Of a DNA stretch of 64,000 nt, positions 1-8,356 are shown one piece after another. The stretch is from Azospirillum soli (GTDB lineage: Bacteria > Pseudomonadota > Alphaproteobacteria > Azospirillales > Azospirillaceae), in contig NZ_JAGINQ010000020.1 in NCBI RefSeq assembly GCF_017876165.1, positions 42,013-106,012 of the forward strand, in the 5' to 3' direction. The position numbers were made by a program, and so were the translations under genes. How positions within the stretch are numbered: the first letter of the stretch is position 1; every line of letters starts with the position of its first letter. Under the pieces are notes generated by a model. That model saw nothing but the letters and a program-made list of their open reading frames with translations, ran no database searches and was not told the origin of the DNA.

Positions 1-321
1 GAACACCAGCGCGGCACAGCCGAGAATGGCGGTCAGCAGCAGCATGAGCGCGGCGAGCCGATCCAGCACCAGCACGATGCCGAAAAGCGACGGCCAGTCA
101 CCCAGCCGGTACACGCGCACGGTGACGGCGCCACCATCCAAAGGCATGCCGTCGGCCATCCGCAGAAGCACGATCGCGAGGACGAGCAGCACCAGAGTAG
201 ACGCGACACCGAGGGCGGCCTTGAGCGTGCGCCGCCGCTCGTCGATCAGCATCATCGCCGCCCCGACCACGAGCGGGATGATGATCGGCGCAATCATCAG
301 ATGGTTCGTCCAGCCGCTCAT
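1..321 (-). CDS. mrpD: Mrp Na+(K+)/H+ antiporter subunit D, N-terminal part
   Basis: This is the first 107 codons of MrpD, a NuoN/NuoM-like membrane subunit of the multi-subunit Mrp cation/proton antiporter; the rest lies beyond the left edge. The start ATG (319-321) overlaps the mrpC stop in an ATGA arrangement, so translation is probably coupled. The visible part begins MSGWTNHLMIAPIIIPLVVG and holds two or three hydrophobic segments (about residues 7-22, 33-50 and 75-100), as expected for the start of this roughly 500-residue family. Order mrpA-C-D matches known mrp/pha operons; mrpE, F and G are expected further left. A hydrogenase or Nuo paralogue would look similar locally, but the operon context makes Mrp the best call. 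Confidence 0.85.
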   Translation of the reverse strand, partial: MSGWTNHLMIAPIIIPLVVGAAMMLIDERRRTLKAALGVASTLVLLVLAIVLLRMADGMPLDGGAVTVRVYRLGDWPSLFGIVLVLDRLAALMLLLTAILGCAALVF

Positions 322-662
322 CGGTCCTTCTCCCGGCCATCCACATGGTCCGTCCCCGTCAGGCCGCGCGCCGCGAGCAGCACGACGAGGAACAGGGCCG
401 TGGTGGCGAAGCTGATGACGATGGCGGTGAGGACCAGCGCCTGAGGAACCGGATCGGCGTGGGTGGCGAGGTGGCCCACCGCCCCGCGCTCAAGCACGGG
501 CGCGGCGCCCGTCCGGAGACCGCCGGTCGAAAAGATGAACAGGTTGACGGCGTAGGAAAGCAGCGACAGGCCGACGATCACCTGGAAGGTCCGGGGGCGC
601 AGCAGCAGCCACACGCCCGATCCCGTCAGCACGCCGATTCCAAGGGCGAGGATGAGTTCCAT
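318..662 (-). CDS. mrpC: Mrp antiporter subunit C (NuoK-like)
   Basis: This 114-residue protein is a small NuoK-like integral membrane subunit of the Mrp cation/proton antiporter. It has three membrane segments: residues 1-20 (MELILALGIGVLTGSG), 25-45 (TFQVIVGLSLLSYAVNLFIF) and about 72-98 (PQALVLTAIVISFATTALFL), the last containing the PQALVLTAIVI motif typical of MrpC/MnhC. The start ATG overlaps the stop of mrpA, and its own stop overlaps the start of mrpD, both as ATGA, so the three subunits are translationally coupled. Length is normal for the family. Confidence 0.93.
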   Translation of the reverse strand: MELILALGIGVLTGSGVWLLLRPRTFQVIVGLSLLSYAVNLFIFSTGGLRTGAAPVLERGAVGHLATHADPVPQALVLTAIVISFATTALFLVVLLAARGLTGTDHVDGREKDR

Positions 663-3619
663 CAGTCGTCTCCCATCGCCGTCGCGGCGGGTGCCGTGGT
701 TGGGGCGGGCGGTTCTTCCGACGGACGAGGTGCTGCGGCGCGGTGACCGCGCACGGACTGGCGGGCGAGCGCGATCAGCATCAGCATCGTGGCGCCGACG
801 ACCAGCGCGAAGACGCCGATGTCGAAGGCCAAGGCGCTCGCCATCGGAAAGGAGCCGATGAGCGGCAGCTCCACATAGGTGAAGTAGCTCGTCAGGAAGG
901 GGTAGCCGAACGCCCAAGCAGCCAAGCCGGTGCCCGTGGCCAGCAGGAGCCCGAGACCCATCCAGCGCAGCGGCAGCACGCGCAGGCGCGCCTCCACCCA
1001 CTGGGTGCCGCCGAGCATGTATTGCAGGATCATGGCAATCGACGCGGTCAGGCCCGCCGCGAACCCGCCGCCGGGCAGATCATGGCCGCGCAACAGAAGG
1101 TACACCGCAACCAGACAAATCACCGGAAACAGCAGCCGCGCGATCACGGACGGGATCAGCAGCCAGTCGGCAACGGTGTCGCCTTCCCGCCGGCCCGGCC
1201 GCGAGATGTCGTAGGCGCTCTGGTCGCGCTGCTGCTCCGGGATGTCGACGCTGTCGGGGGCCGGACGGAAGCGCCGCAACAGCGCATAGGCGGTCAGCGC
1301 CACCGCGCCCAGGACGGCAATCTCGCCCAGCGTGTCGAAGCCGCGGAAATCGACCAGGATGACATTGACGACGTTGGTGCCGCCGCCTTCCGTGTAGGCG
1401 CGCTCCAGAAAATGCTCCGCCAGGATTTCAGGTGGGAACCGGGTCATCACGCCGAAAGCCAGCCCCGCCATGCCGACGCCGGCGGTGATCGCGATGCCGA
1501 GATCGCGCAGGCGGCGCGTCGCGGTGATCACTTCCGGCGGGCGGGCGCCGGGCACGTCCAGCCGCTTGGGCAGCCAGCGCAGCCCGAGCAGAAGCAGGAT
1601 GGTGGTGACGACCTCGACCAGCAACTGCGTCAAGGCGAGGTCGGGGGCCGAGAACCAGACGAAGGTCACGCAGGTGACCAGCCCTGTGCCGCCAAGCAGG
1701 ATCAGCGCGACGAGCCGGTGATACTTGGCCTGCGTCGCGGCGCCGAGAGCGCAGGCCGCGCCGATCACCCAGATCAGCGCAAGAACGGGATCGATGCCGG
1801 CGGGGGCGAGGTTACCGGGGCCGAGCCCGCGCAGATAAACGGTCCAGCCCGCGGCGACAACCGCCACGCTCACCACCAGCCGCAACTGGGGTTGCAGGCG
1901 CCGGGTGCCGAACAGGCCCTCAAGGGTTCGTGCCAGGCGCCAGGACAGAAAGACCATGCTCCGTTCGAACATGCGCTGGCCCTGTAGGCCGCCGATCAGC
2001 GGTGCCCCTTCGACGCCCTTTATCAGATGCCGCTGGAGCAGGAGATAGAGCGAGACGCCGGCGATCAGGGCGATCACGCTCATCAGCAGCGGAAGATTGA
2101 AGCCGTGCCAGACCGCGAGGCTGTAGTCCGGCGTGGCAGCACCCAGAGCCGCGTGCGCTGCCATGTCCAGGAACGGCCCCACGGTGGCCGCCGGGAGGAG
2201 GCCGACGATGATGCAGGTCAGCACCAGGATCTCCACCGGGAAGCGCATCCAGGTCGGCGGCTCGTGCGGCGTGAGCGGCAGGTCCACCGGGTCGGGGCCG
2301 AAGAAGGTGCCGTGGATGAAGCGCAGCGAGTACGCCACGCTGAAGGCGCTCGCCACCGTGGCCGCCACCGGAAGGATGTCGAGGAGCAGCGGCAGCGGCC
2401 CCTCGGCCGACAGCGCCTCGGCGAAGAACATCTCCTTGGACAGGAATCCGTTGAGCAGCGGCACGCCCGCCATCGCGGCGGCGGCGACCATGGCCAGCCG
2501 CGCGGTGAAGGGCATGAAGCGGTTCAGGCCGGACAGACGACGGATGTCGCGCGTGCCGGTCTCGTGGTCGATGATGCCGGCGGCCATGAACAGCGACGCC
2601 TTGAACGTCGCGTGGTTGATGATGTGAAAGATCGCCGCAACCATGGCCAGCGAGCTGTTCAGGCCGAGCAGAAGCGTGATCAGCCCGAGATGGCTGATGG
2701 TCGAATAGGCCAGCAAGCCCTTCAGGTCGTGCTGGAAGATCGCGATGTAGGCGCCGATCAGCAGTGTGACGATGCCGGCCGTGCCGACGATCCAGAACCA
2801 CGCCTCGGTCCCGGCCATCACCGGCCAGAGACGCGCCATCAGGAAGACCCCCGCCTTCACCAGCGTCGCCGAATGCAGGTAGGCGGAAACCGGCGTGGGC
2901 GCCGCCATGGCGTGCGGCAGCCAGAAATGGAAGGGGAACTGCGCGCTCTTGGTCAGGGCGCCCAGAAGGATGAGGACCAGCGCCGGCAGGTAGAGGGAAT
3001 GAGCCCGAATCGTCTCGCCCGAGGCCAGCACGGCGTCGAGGTCGTAGCTGCCGACGATGTGGCCGAGCACCAGCACGCCCGCGAACAGGCACAGCCCGCC
3101 GGTCGCGGTGATGGTCAGCGCCATGCGCGCGCCGTCGCGCGCGGCGGCCAAGTGATGCCAATAACCGATCAGCAGGAAGGAAAAGAGGCTGGTCAGTTCC
3201 CAGAAGAAGGCGAGCTGGATCAGGTTGCCGGCGATGACCACGCCCGTCATCGAGCCCATGAAGGCGAGCAGGAAAGCGAAGAAGCGCGGCACCGGATCGT
3301 CCGCCGACATGTAATACCGCGCGTAGACGATCACGAGCACGCCGACGCCGGACACCATCCCAGCGAACAGCCAGGCGAAGCCGTCCATCCTCAGGGAAAA
3401 GTTGAGCCCGAGGGACGGCATCCACGCGACCTCGTGACGGAGCACGCCGCCCGCCGCCACCGTCGGATAGGCGGCCAACAACAGACCTAACCCGACGAGG
3501 GCGATCACGCCGGCCAGCCACGCCGCGGCATTGCGCGCGTGCGTCGGCAGAAGCCCGGCGGCAATCGCGCCGAGGAAGGGAAGACCGACGAGGGTCAGGA
3601 GCAGCAGGGCGTCGGGCAT
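662..3619 (-). CDS. mrpA: Mrp antiporter subunit A fused to subunit B
   Basis: A 985-residue membrane protein, the large subunit of the Mrp/Pha monovalent cation/proton antiporter that exports Na+ or K+ using the proton gradient. The first ~600 residues are a NuoL-like core: residues around 130-350 hold the proton-channel helices with LLIGYWHHL, TKSAQFPFHFWLPHAM and HNATFKAS-like (HIINHATFKASLFM) motifs. The middle carries the MrpA-specific extension. The last ~150 residues (from VADWLLIPSVIARLLFP, with LRGHDLPGGGFAAGL) are a complete MrpB/MnhB domain, so A and B are fused, as in PhaAB-type operons. It starts 55 bases after the PtsN-like gene. No frameshift is seen. Confidence 0.95.
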   Translation of the reverse strand: MPDALLLLTLVGLPFLGAIAAGLLPTHARNAAAWLAGVIALVGLGLLLAAYPTVAAGGVLRHEVAWMPSLGLNFSLRMDGFAWLFAGMVSGVGVLVIVYARYYMSADDPVPRFFAFLLAFMGSMTGVVIAGNLIQLAFFWELTSLFSFLLIGYWHHLAAARDGARMALTITATGGLCLFAGVLVLGHIVGSYDLDAVLASGETIRAHSLYLPALVLILLGALTKSAQFPFHFWLPHAMAAPTPVSAYLHSATLVKAGVFLMARLWPVMAGTEAWFWIVGTAGIVTLLIGAYIAIFQHDLKGLLAYSTISHLGLITLLLGLNSSLAMVAAIFHIINHATFKASLFMAAGIIDHETGTRDIRRLSGLNRFMPFTARLAMVAAAAMAGVPLLNGFLSKEMFFAEALSAEGPLPLLLDILPVAATVASAFSVAYSLRFIHGTFFGPDPVDLPLTPHEPPTWMRFPVEILVLTCIIVGLLPAATVGPFLDMAAHAALGAATPDYSLAVWHGFNLPLLMSVIALIAGVSLYLLLQRHLIKGVEGAPLIGGLQGQRMFERSMVFLSWRLARTLEGLFGTRRLQPQLRLVVSVAVVAAGWTVYLRGLGPGNLAPAGIDPVLALIWVIGAACALGAATQAKYHRLVALILLGGTGLVTCVTFVWFSAPDLALTQLLVEVVTTILLLLGLRWLPKRLDVPGARPPEVITATRRLRDLGIAITAGVGMAGLAFGVMTRFPPEILAEHFLERAYTEGGGTNVVNVILVDFRGFDTLGEIAVLGAVALTAYALLRRFRPAPDSVDIPEQQRDQSAYDISRPGRREGDTVADWLLIPSVIARLLFPVICLVAVYLLLRGHDLPGGGFAAGLTASIAMILQYMLGGTQWVEARLRVLPLRWMGLGLLLATGTGLAAWAFGYPFLTSYFTYVELPLIGSFPMASALAFDIGVFALVVGATMLMLIALARQSVRGHRAAAPRPSEEPPAPTTAPAATAMGDD

Positions 3620-3674
3620 GTGCTTCTACAATTAAGTATCTTTTCGGCCGAACTTCTTCTCGGCGGTGCGGCGG

Positions 3675-4163
3675 TCATTCTCCGCTCGATTCGCCGTCCT
3701 GGGCCGCTTCAGGGGGGATGGCCTGGAGAACGAGCCGGACCACCTCCTCGGGCGTCTCCGCGGTGCGCAGCCGGCGCAACGCCTGCGGCTCGCGCAGTGC
3801 GCGGCAGATTTCCGACATGACGGGCAGCAGGCCCTTGCGGGTCTCGGAGGGCCAGAGCACCAGGAAGACGAGATCGACGGGCTCCTCGTCGCGGGCGTCG
3901 AAGTTGACGGCCCGGCGGAGCCGCGCGAACAACACGACCGGAGCCTGGGCATCGCGGATCTCCGCGTGAGGGAGCGCGACGCCCCGGCCAAGCGCGGTGG
4001 AGCCGATCTTCTCGCGCGCCTGAAGCGCGCCGAGGACCTCCTGCTTGGGAAGCCCCAGCCGCTGTCCGGCCTCCTCCGCCAAAAAGTCGAGCAGGGCTGC
4101 CTTGTTGCCCGGCTCGGCGTCAAGGATGACGTTGGCCGTCAAAAAAAGCTCAGGGATGCTCAT
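3675..4163 (-). CDS. PTS IIA (PtsN/EIIANtr-like) phosphocarrier domain protein
   Basis: A 162-residue single-domain PTS EIIA type-2 protein. The motif GRGVALPHAE gives the phospho-accepting histidine at about residue 66, and the helix-rich C-terminus (SEICRALREPQALRRLR) fits PtsN. PtsN proteins are usually regulatory, acting on K+ transport and nitrogen or stress signalling rather than sugar import. The start chosen is the second of two close ATGs (4161-4163), because GAGGGAG sits about 6 bases upstream of it but directly abuts the first. The gene lies immediately upstream of mrpA on the same strand, so a role in controlling cation flux is an attractive inference, but nothing in the sequence proves it. 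It is not linked to rpoN as the canonical ptsN is. Confidence 0.85.
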   Translation of the reverse strand: MSIPELFLTANVILDAEPGNKAALLDFLAEEAGQRLGLPKQEVLGALQAREKIGSTALGRGVALPHAEIRDAQAPVVLFARLRRAVNFDARDEEPVDLVFLVLWPSETRKGLLPVMSEICRALREPQALRRLRTAETPEEVVRLVLQAIPPEAAQDGESSGE

Positions 4164-4216
4164 CCCCATCTCCCTCGCGGTGGGCTGTCTGCGGTGCGCA
4201 CTGGGCGGCCCGACGT

Positions 4217-4483
4217 TCAGGCTCTTGCATCGGCATCCAACAGTTCCTGGATGACCGGGGCATCGCACGGCGCATCGTCCATGATCGTCTTGACGATGCT
4301 GCCGGCGATCGGTTCAGGAATGGCGTTGCGCCCGTGCATGCCGAGGACCGCCAGATCTACGTCTATGTCGCGGACATGGTTCCGCAAGGGCTGGCTCGGC
4401 GATCCATTCCCGGTCACGACGGGTTCCGGCCGCCACAGGGCCGCCCGCCCAAGGGAATGGGGCACGGTCCTGCCCCTCAACAC
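4217..4483 (-). pseudogene. Truncated universal stress protein remnant
   Basis: An 88-codon open frame beginning with GTG that overlaps the stop of the upstream USP gene. Only its second half looks like protein of a known family: from about residue 25 (GNGSPSQPL ... DVDLAVLGMHGRNAIPEP, then GSIVKTIMDDAPCDAPVIQ) it resembles the ATP-binding C-terminal half of a universal stress protein (G-x-P, DLxVxGxHGR, GSxxxxxxxxAPCPVxVI). The N-terminal beta strand and Asp of the nucleotide site are missing. It is most likely a decayed or partly deleted third USP copy. A short functional peptide cannot be excluded, since the frame is still open. Confidence 0.5.
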
Positions 4484-5343
4484 CGGCGGTCCTCGACCAG
4501 ATCGCCCGCAATCAGGGCATCGCAGGGCAGGTCCGCGAGCACGTCCTGGGTGACGCTGCCCAGGAGCGCGCGCATCAGGCCGTCGCGCCGCGCCGATCCC
4601 ATCACCACCAGATCGTAGCGCCCGTGCCGTGCCGTCCGGACGATCTCCGGAACGGGATGACCGATCCGCACCTCGCGGGTGACGGCAGGACCGCCGGGAG
4701 CCATTCCCCTCAGCACCTCGCCGAACTCGGCAGCGAACTCGTCAGCGAACCCGTGGGTGAAATCCCCAACCGTGGCGAGCCCCGCCGGGGAGCGGTGGGC
4801 GAGCGGAAGGTCCGCCACATGCAGCAGGTGGAGGCTGCCGTCGCTCAGCAGCCGGCGCGCGGCCTCCACCGAGCCGCGCGAGCGTTCGGAAAAATCGACC
4901 GGAACCAAGGCGCGGGCGTAGGGACCGTGCGGTTTGTCGCGCACGATCAGCACGGGGGTCTCGTCGGCGATGGCGATCCGTTCGATGGTCGGCGGCAGGA
5001 ACAGGTCCGCCAGGCTGTCACGCGCGTGGACGCCCGCCACGACGAGGTCGGGCCGCCACAGCCCGGCATAGCCGGCGACCTGCTGCCCCACCGCGCGGCC
5101 CTGCACGGCGACCGCCCGCATCGTGACGCCGGCGGCGCCGGGAATCGCGTGCAGGTGGCGAAGCAGTTCCGCCTCGATGTGGTGGAGCGGCAGATGAACG
5201 TACGGACCCTCTCCGTCATGGACGACGTGCAGGGCGGTCAACTCGGCCCCGAACTGGCGGGTTAGCTGCACCGCGCGCTCCATCGCCCGATCCGATTTCG
5301 GTTCGAGGTCGGTGGCCAGCAGGATTCGTCGAGGGCTCGTCAT
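4477..5343 (-). CDS. Tandem-domain universal stress protein
   Basis: A 288-residue protein with two UspA-like Rossmann domains (about residues 4-145 and 150-285). Domain 1 starts RRILLATDLEPKSDRA and domain 2 starts RALVPVDFSERSRGS, each with the N-terminal strand and acidic residue of the family. The second ends with DLVVMGSARRDGLMRALLGSVTQ, close to the G-2x-G-9x-G(S/T) ATP motif, while domain 1 is less conserved there. The ATG (5341-5343) is preceded by GGGGAG eight bases upstream; a longer frame reaching 5457 has no such site. Tandem USPs usually act in stress and energy-limitation survival. It lies upstream of the USP remnant, the PtsN-like gene and mrp on the same strand. Confidence 0.88.
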   Translation of the reverse strand: MTSPRRILLATDLEPKSDRAMERAVQLTRQFGAELTALHVVHDGEGPYVHLPLHHIEAELLRHLHAIPGAAGVTMRAVAVQGRAVGQQVAGYAGLWRPDLVVAGVHARDSLADLFLPPTIERIAIADETPVLIVRDKPHGPYARALVPVDFSERSRGSVEAARRLLSDGSLHLLHVADLPLAHRSPAGLATVGDFTHGFADEFAAEFGEVLRGMAPGGPAVTREVRIGHPVPEIVRTARHGRYDLVVMGSARRDGLMRALLGSVTQDVLADLPCDALIAGDLVEDRRC

Positions 5344-5438
5344 GACTGTACTCCCCGCCCCGGTTGGGCGTGCCGGATTCGTGCTTTTATCTCCGGGACA
5401 TGATCGGAAGAGGTCGCCGGCCCTGTCTATGCCGGCTA

Positions 5439-5471
5439 ATACGGACGCGCATCGCATCCGGGCGTCCGTAT
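5439..5471. promoter_or_regulatory. 10-bp perfect inverted repeat in the divergent usp/kinase promoter region
   Basis: ATACGGACGC (5439-5448) and GCGTCCGTAT (5462-5471) form a perfect inverted repeat with a 13-base spacer. It is followed at once by TATCC-TCAC-GGATA (5469-5482), a second smaller inverted repeat sharing the TCCGTA/GGATA core. The site lies between the divergent tandem usp and the histidine kinase gene, so it is a candidate operator, possibly for the FixJ-type regulator encoded just downstream. That assignment is inference. Confidence 0.4.
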
Positions 5472-5579
5472 CCTCACGGATAGGCGTTCCGGACGGCTGC
5501 GGACGGCGGCGTCACGCGCTACCATCATCCCCGCCGTCCTGCCGATGGACGGCCCACGCCATCGTTCGGACGGGAGGAC

Positions 5580-7208
5580 ATGCCGAAGGATTTCCACGGC
5601 CTCTGGGCCCTCGTGCCGGCCTATCTGGCCGCTCACCTCGCCCTGGACTGGGTCAGCTTCATCCACGAGGTCCCGCCGCTCAACATCACCCCGTGGAATC
5701 CGCCCGCCGGGCTGATGATGGGGATGCTGATCGTCGTCGGCCTGCGCGCCGTGCCGCTGGCCTGGCTGGGATTGATGGCGGCCGACCTGATGGTGCGCGA
5801 CCTGCCTGTGCCGCTGTGGATGACGGTGGCGGCGAACGGCCTTCTCGCCGCCGGCTACGGCGGGGCGGCCTGGGTGCTGTGCCGGCGGCTTGGCCTCGAT
5901 CACCAGCTTTCCCGATTGCGCGACATCGTGCTGCTGCTCGTCGGCGCGGCGATGACGCCGCTGGTGGTGGGGACGGGCTACATCGCCCTCCACACGCTGA
6001 TCGGCCTGTTTCCCTGGTCGGATTTCGGCGGAGCCTTGTTGCGGTACTGGGTCGGGGAGGTCATCGGGATCACGGTGCTGACGCCCGTCGTGCTGGTCGC
6101 CCTGCGCGGCACGGTGCCCCATGCTTCCTGGAGGGGGGCATCCTGGAAGGGGGTGGCCGAACTGGCGGCGTACGGCCTGCTCATCGGCCTCACGCTGTGG
6201 CTGGATTTCGGACCGCTCGCCTCGGCCCAGTACGAGCACTTCTACCTGCTGTTCCTGCCGGCGGTGGCGGTGGCCGTGAGGCACGGGCTGGCGGGGGCGG
6301 CGCTGGCCTCTGCCGCGACCCAGGCCGGGCTGATCGTCGCCATCCAGGTGACCGGGGTGGAGACGGCCAGGACCACCCATTTCCAGCTTCTCATGCTGAC
6401 CCTGGCGGTTACCGCTCTGCTGCTGGGCGCGGTGGTCAGCGAGCGCCGCCGGGTCGAGGCGGCGATCCGCGAGCGGCAGTCGGACCTCGCCCGCGCGTCG
6501 CGCCTGACCGAGGCCGGCGAGATGGCGGCGGCCCTGGCGCACGAGTTGAACCAGCCGCTGGCCGCCGCCATGAGCTACGCCCGCGCCGCCCGCAAGATCG
6601 CGAAGATGGAGGAGGCCTCGCCCCGGCTGAGCGAGATCCTCGACAAGACCGTGGCCCAGGCGGAGCGGGCCGACCGGGTGATCCGCAGCCTGCGCGACTT
6701 CATGCGCAAGGGGCGCAGCGACCGCGCGCCGCTGTCAGTCGGCGGGCTGATCGCCGATTGTCTGGCGCTGGCCGCCCCTCTCGCCGGGCAGCATTCGGTG
6801 TCCATCCAGTCCGAGGTGGCACCCAGCCTGCCCGCCGTCAGCGGTGACGCGGTGCAGTTGCAGCAGGTGATCCTCAACCTCGTGCGTAACGCCGCCGAGG
6901 CGATGGACGCGCCCGACCCGCGCAGGCGCCGCATCGTCGTCTTCGCCCACCCCGCGGCCGAGGCGGGTTTCGTCGCGCTCGGCGTGCGCGACAGCGGGCC
7001 GGGGCTGTCGGGCGTCGTCGAGCGCAACCTGTTTGCGCCCTTCGTCACCACCAAGGCCACGGGCATGGGGCTGGGCCTGTCCATCGCCCGCAGCATCGTC
7101 GAGGGGCACGGCGGCACCCTGACCAGCGAGCGCCTTCCCCACGGGGAGACGGTGTTCCGCTTCACCATTCCCATCCACGGAGCCGAGGCCGATTCCGATG
7201 ACGCCTGA
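5580..7208 (+). CDS. MASE1-domain sensor histidine kinase (FixL/TodS-type transmitter)
   Basis: A 542-residue membrane sensor kinase. Residues ~10-285 are a MASE1-like integral membrane sensor with seven or eight hydrophobic helices (for example LMMGMLIVVGLRAVPLAWL). The transmitter follows: H-box AHELNQPLAAAMSYARAARK with phospho-acceptor His321, N-box NLVRNAAEAM, G1 VRDSGPGLS, and TGMGLGLSIARSIVEGHGG. It presumably phosphorylates the FixJ-like regulator whose gene overlaps its 3' end by 11 bases. GGGAGG lies only two bases before the ATG, slightly too close, so the start is fairly but not fully certain. No PAS or haem pocket is present, so this is not FixL itself; the signal is unknown. Confidence 0.88.
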   Translation: MPKDFHGLWALVPAYLAAHLALDWVSFIHEVPPLNITPWNPPAGLMMGMLIVVGLRAVPLAWLGLMAADLMVRDLPVPLWMTVAANGLLAAGYGGAAWVLCRRLGLDHQLSRLRDIVLLLVGAAMTPLVVGTGYIALHTLIGLFPWSDFGGALLRYWVGEVIGITVLTPVVLVALRGTVPHASWRGASWKGVAELAAYGLLIGLTLWLDFGPLASAQYEHFYLLFLPAVAVAVRHGLAGAALASAATQAGLIVAIQVTGVETARTTHFQLLMLTLAVTALLLGAVVSERRRVEAAIRERQSDLARASRLTEAGEMAAALAHELNQPLAAAMSYARAARKIAKMEEASPRLSEILDKTVAQAERADRVIRSLRDFMRKGRSDRAPLSVGGLIADCLALAAPLAGQHSVSIQSEVAPSLPAVSGDAVQLQQVILNLVRNAAEAMDAPDPRRRRIVVFAHPAAEAGFVALGVRDSGPGLSGVVERNLFAPFVTTKATGMGLGLSIARSIVEGHGGTLTSERLPHGETVFRFTIPIHGAEADSDDA

Positions 7209-7818
7209 CGTTCCCGTCATCTTCATCGTCGACGACGACGAGGCCGTCCGCGACGCGCTGACGCTGCACCTGGAACTGGCCGGGCTGACCGTCCGCCCCT
7301 GCGCCTCGGCCGCCGAGTTCCTGGCCGCCGCCGATCCCGACCAGCCGGGCTGCGCGGTGGTCGACATCCGCATGCCCGGCATGGACGGGCTGACGCTTCA
7401 GCAGGAGATGATCCGGCGCGGCCTGACCCTGCCGGTGATCGTCATCACCGGGCATGGCGACGTTCCCGCCGCCGTCCGCGCCTTCCGGGCTGGCGCCGTG
7501 GACTTCCTACAGAAGCCGTTCGACGAGGACCTGCTGATCGAGCGGGTGCATGAGGCCTGCGAACGCGACCGGAACGAGCGGCAGGCTGGCGTCGAGACGG
7601 CGGAAATCCGCCACCGGATGACCCTGCTCACCCCGCGCGAGCGCGAAGTGATGGTGCTGGTGGCTCAAGGCCTTCCTAACAAGACCATCGCCCGCCAGCT
7701 GGACATCGGGATTCGCACGGTGGAGACCCACCGCGCCCGCGTCCTGGAGAAGATGGGCGCACGCAACGCCTCCGAGTTGGCCCGCACGCTGACGAGGCTG
7801 GAGCAGGGGCGCGGCTGA
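7198..7818 (+). CDS. FixJ/NarL-type two-component response regulator
   Basis: A 206-residue regulator with an N-terminal receiver (acidic pair DDD at 12-14, phospho-Asp56 in VVDIRMPGMDG, Thr in VITGHGD, Lys in LQKPFD) and a C-terminal LuxR-type HTH (LTPREREVMVLVAQG, then NKTIARQLDIGIRTVETHRA). Overlap with the kinase gene shows co-translation and a cognate pair. The likely target includes its own promoter region, where a strong inverted repeat lies (5439-5471). The pathway controlled is not evident from neighbours; the closest families (FixJ, TtrR, DctR-like) regulate respiration or dicarboxylate use. Confidence 0.92.
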   Translation: MTPDVPVIFIVDDDEAVRDALTLHLELAGLTVRPCASAAEFLAAADPDQPGCAVVDIRMPGMDGLTLQQEMIRRGLTLPVIVITGHGDVPAAVRAFRAGAVDFLQKPFDEDLLIERVHEACERDRNERQAGVETAEIRHRMTLLTPREREVMVLVAQGLPNKTIARQLDIGIRTVETHRARVLEKMGARNASELARTLTRLEQGRG

Positions 7819-7828
7819 CGCCAGCGTC

Positions 7829-7858
7829 GGTCGCGGTCGCGGTCGCGGTCGCGGTCGC
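7829..7858. repeat. GGTCGC hexamer tandem repeat (five copies)
   Basis: Five perfect head-to-tail copies of GGTCGC sit in the short gap between the FixJ-like gene (ends 7818) and the converging RsbW-like gene (ends 7873). Such a pure 6-mer array can change length by slippage, but being non-coding and between two gene ends it probably has little effect. Confidence 0.9.
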
Positions 7859-7872
7859 GGCGGGCGGGGTCC

Positions 7873-8295
7873 TCACGCGCGAGACCAAGCCCACCGAAGG
7901 ATAATGACGTTGCGGCCGTTTTCGCGCCGATAACGGGCATCGGTGACGGATCGGCGGACGAGAAGGACGCCAAGGCCGCCCGGTGGGCGCTCGTCGATGG
8001 GCGTGTGCAGGGGTGGGGGCGGGGCGTCGGAGAAGGGGTCGAAGGCGATACCGTCGTCTTCGATGCGAGCGTGCAGGGCAAGGCCGTCCTTGGTGGCGGA
8101 GACGCAGATGCTTCGGGCGCCGCCGTGGGTGATGGCGTTGGCAATCAGTTCGTCAAGGCACAGGGAGAGGGCGACGGCGAGGGTGTCGGGCAGAGCGTGC
8201 CGGGCGGCAAACCCCTCGATCCGGGCGGCAAGTTGGCCCCGGTGCACCGGGTCGTCGGTCAGGCGTGCTTCCAGCCGGTCGCTCGTCGTGTCCAT
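7873..8295 (-). CDS. RsbW-like ATP-binding protein (HATPase_c_2, anti-sigma kinase family)
   Basis: A 140-residue GHKL ATPase. The N-box is CLDELIANAITHGG, the G1 region IEDDGIAFDPFSD, and a G2-like PPGGLGVLLVRRSVTDARYR follows. This is the RsbW/SpoIIAB anti-sigma serine kinase family, which binds sigma factors or phosphorylates STAS antagonists. The start at 8293-8295 fits the family; the longer frame upstream is proline/arginine-rich non-coding sequence. It follows the BON gene by 61 bases on the same strand and may be co-transcribed from the EcfG-type promoter. No SpoIIE phosphatase or STAS partner is adjacent; the only STAS gene in the window is at the end of the chemotaxis operon (37872-38105). 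Confidence 0.85.
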   Translation of the reverse strand: MDTTSDRLEARLTDDPVHRGQLAARIEGFAARHALPDTLAVALSLCLDELIANAITHGGARSICVSATKDGLALHARIEDDGIAFDPFSDAPPPPLHTPIDERPPGGLGVLLVRRSVTDARYRRENGRNVIILRWAWSRA

Positions 8296-8356
8296 GGCGG
8301 GATGGTGGCGGCGGCTGCCCCTGTTGGCAAGGGCGATGGCCGCCACCGGACGTGCG

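Noticed and set aside
7829..7858. Short regular repeats suggesting a CRISPR array
   Set aside because: The units are pure 6-mers with no spacers, and no cas gene is nearby; it is a simple tandem repeat.
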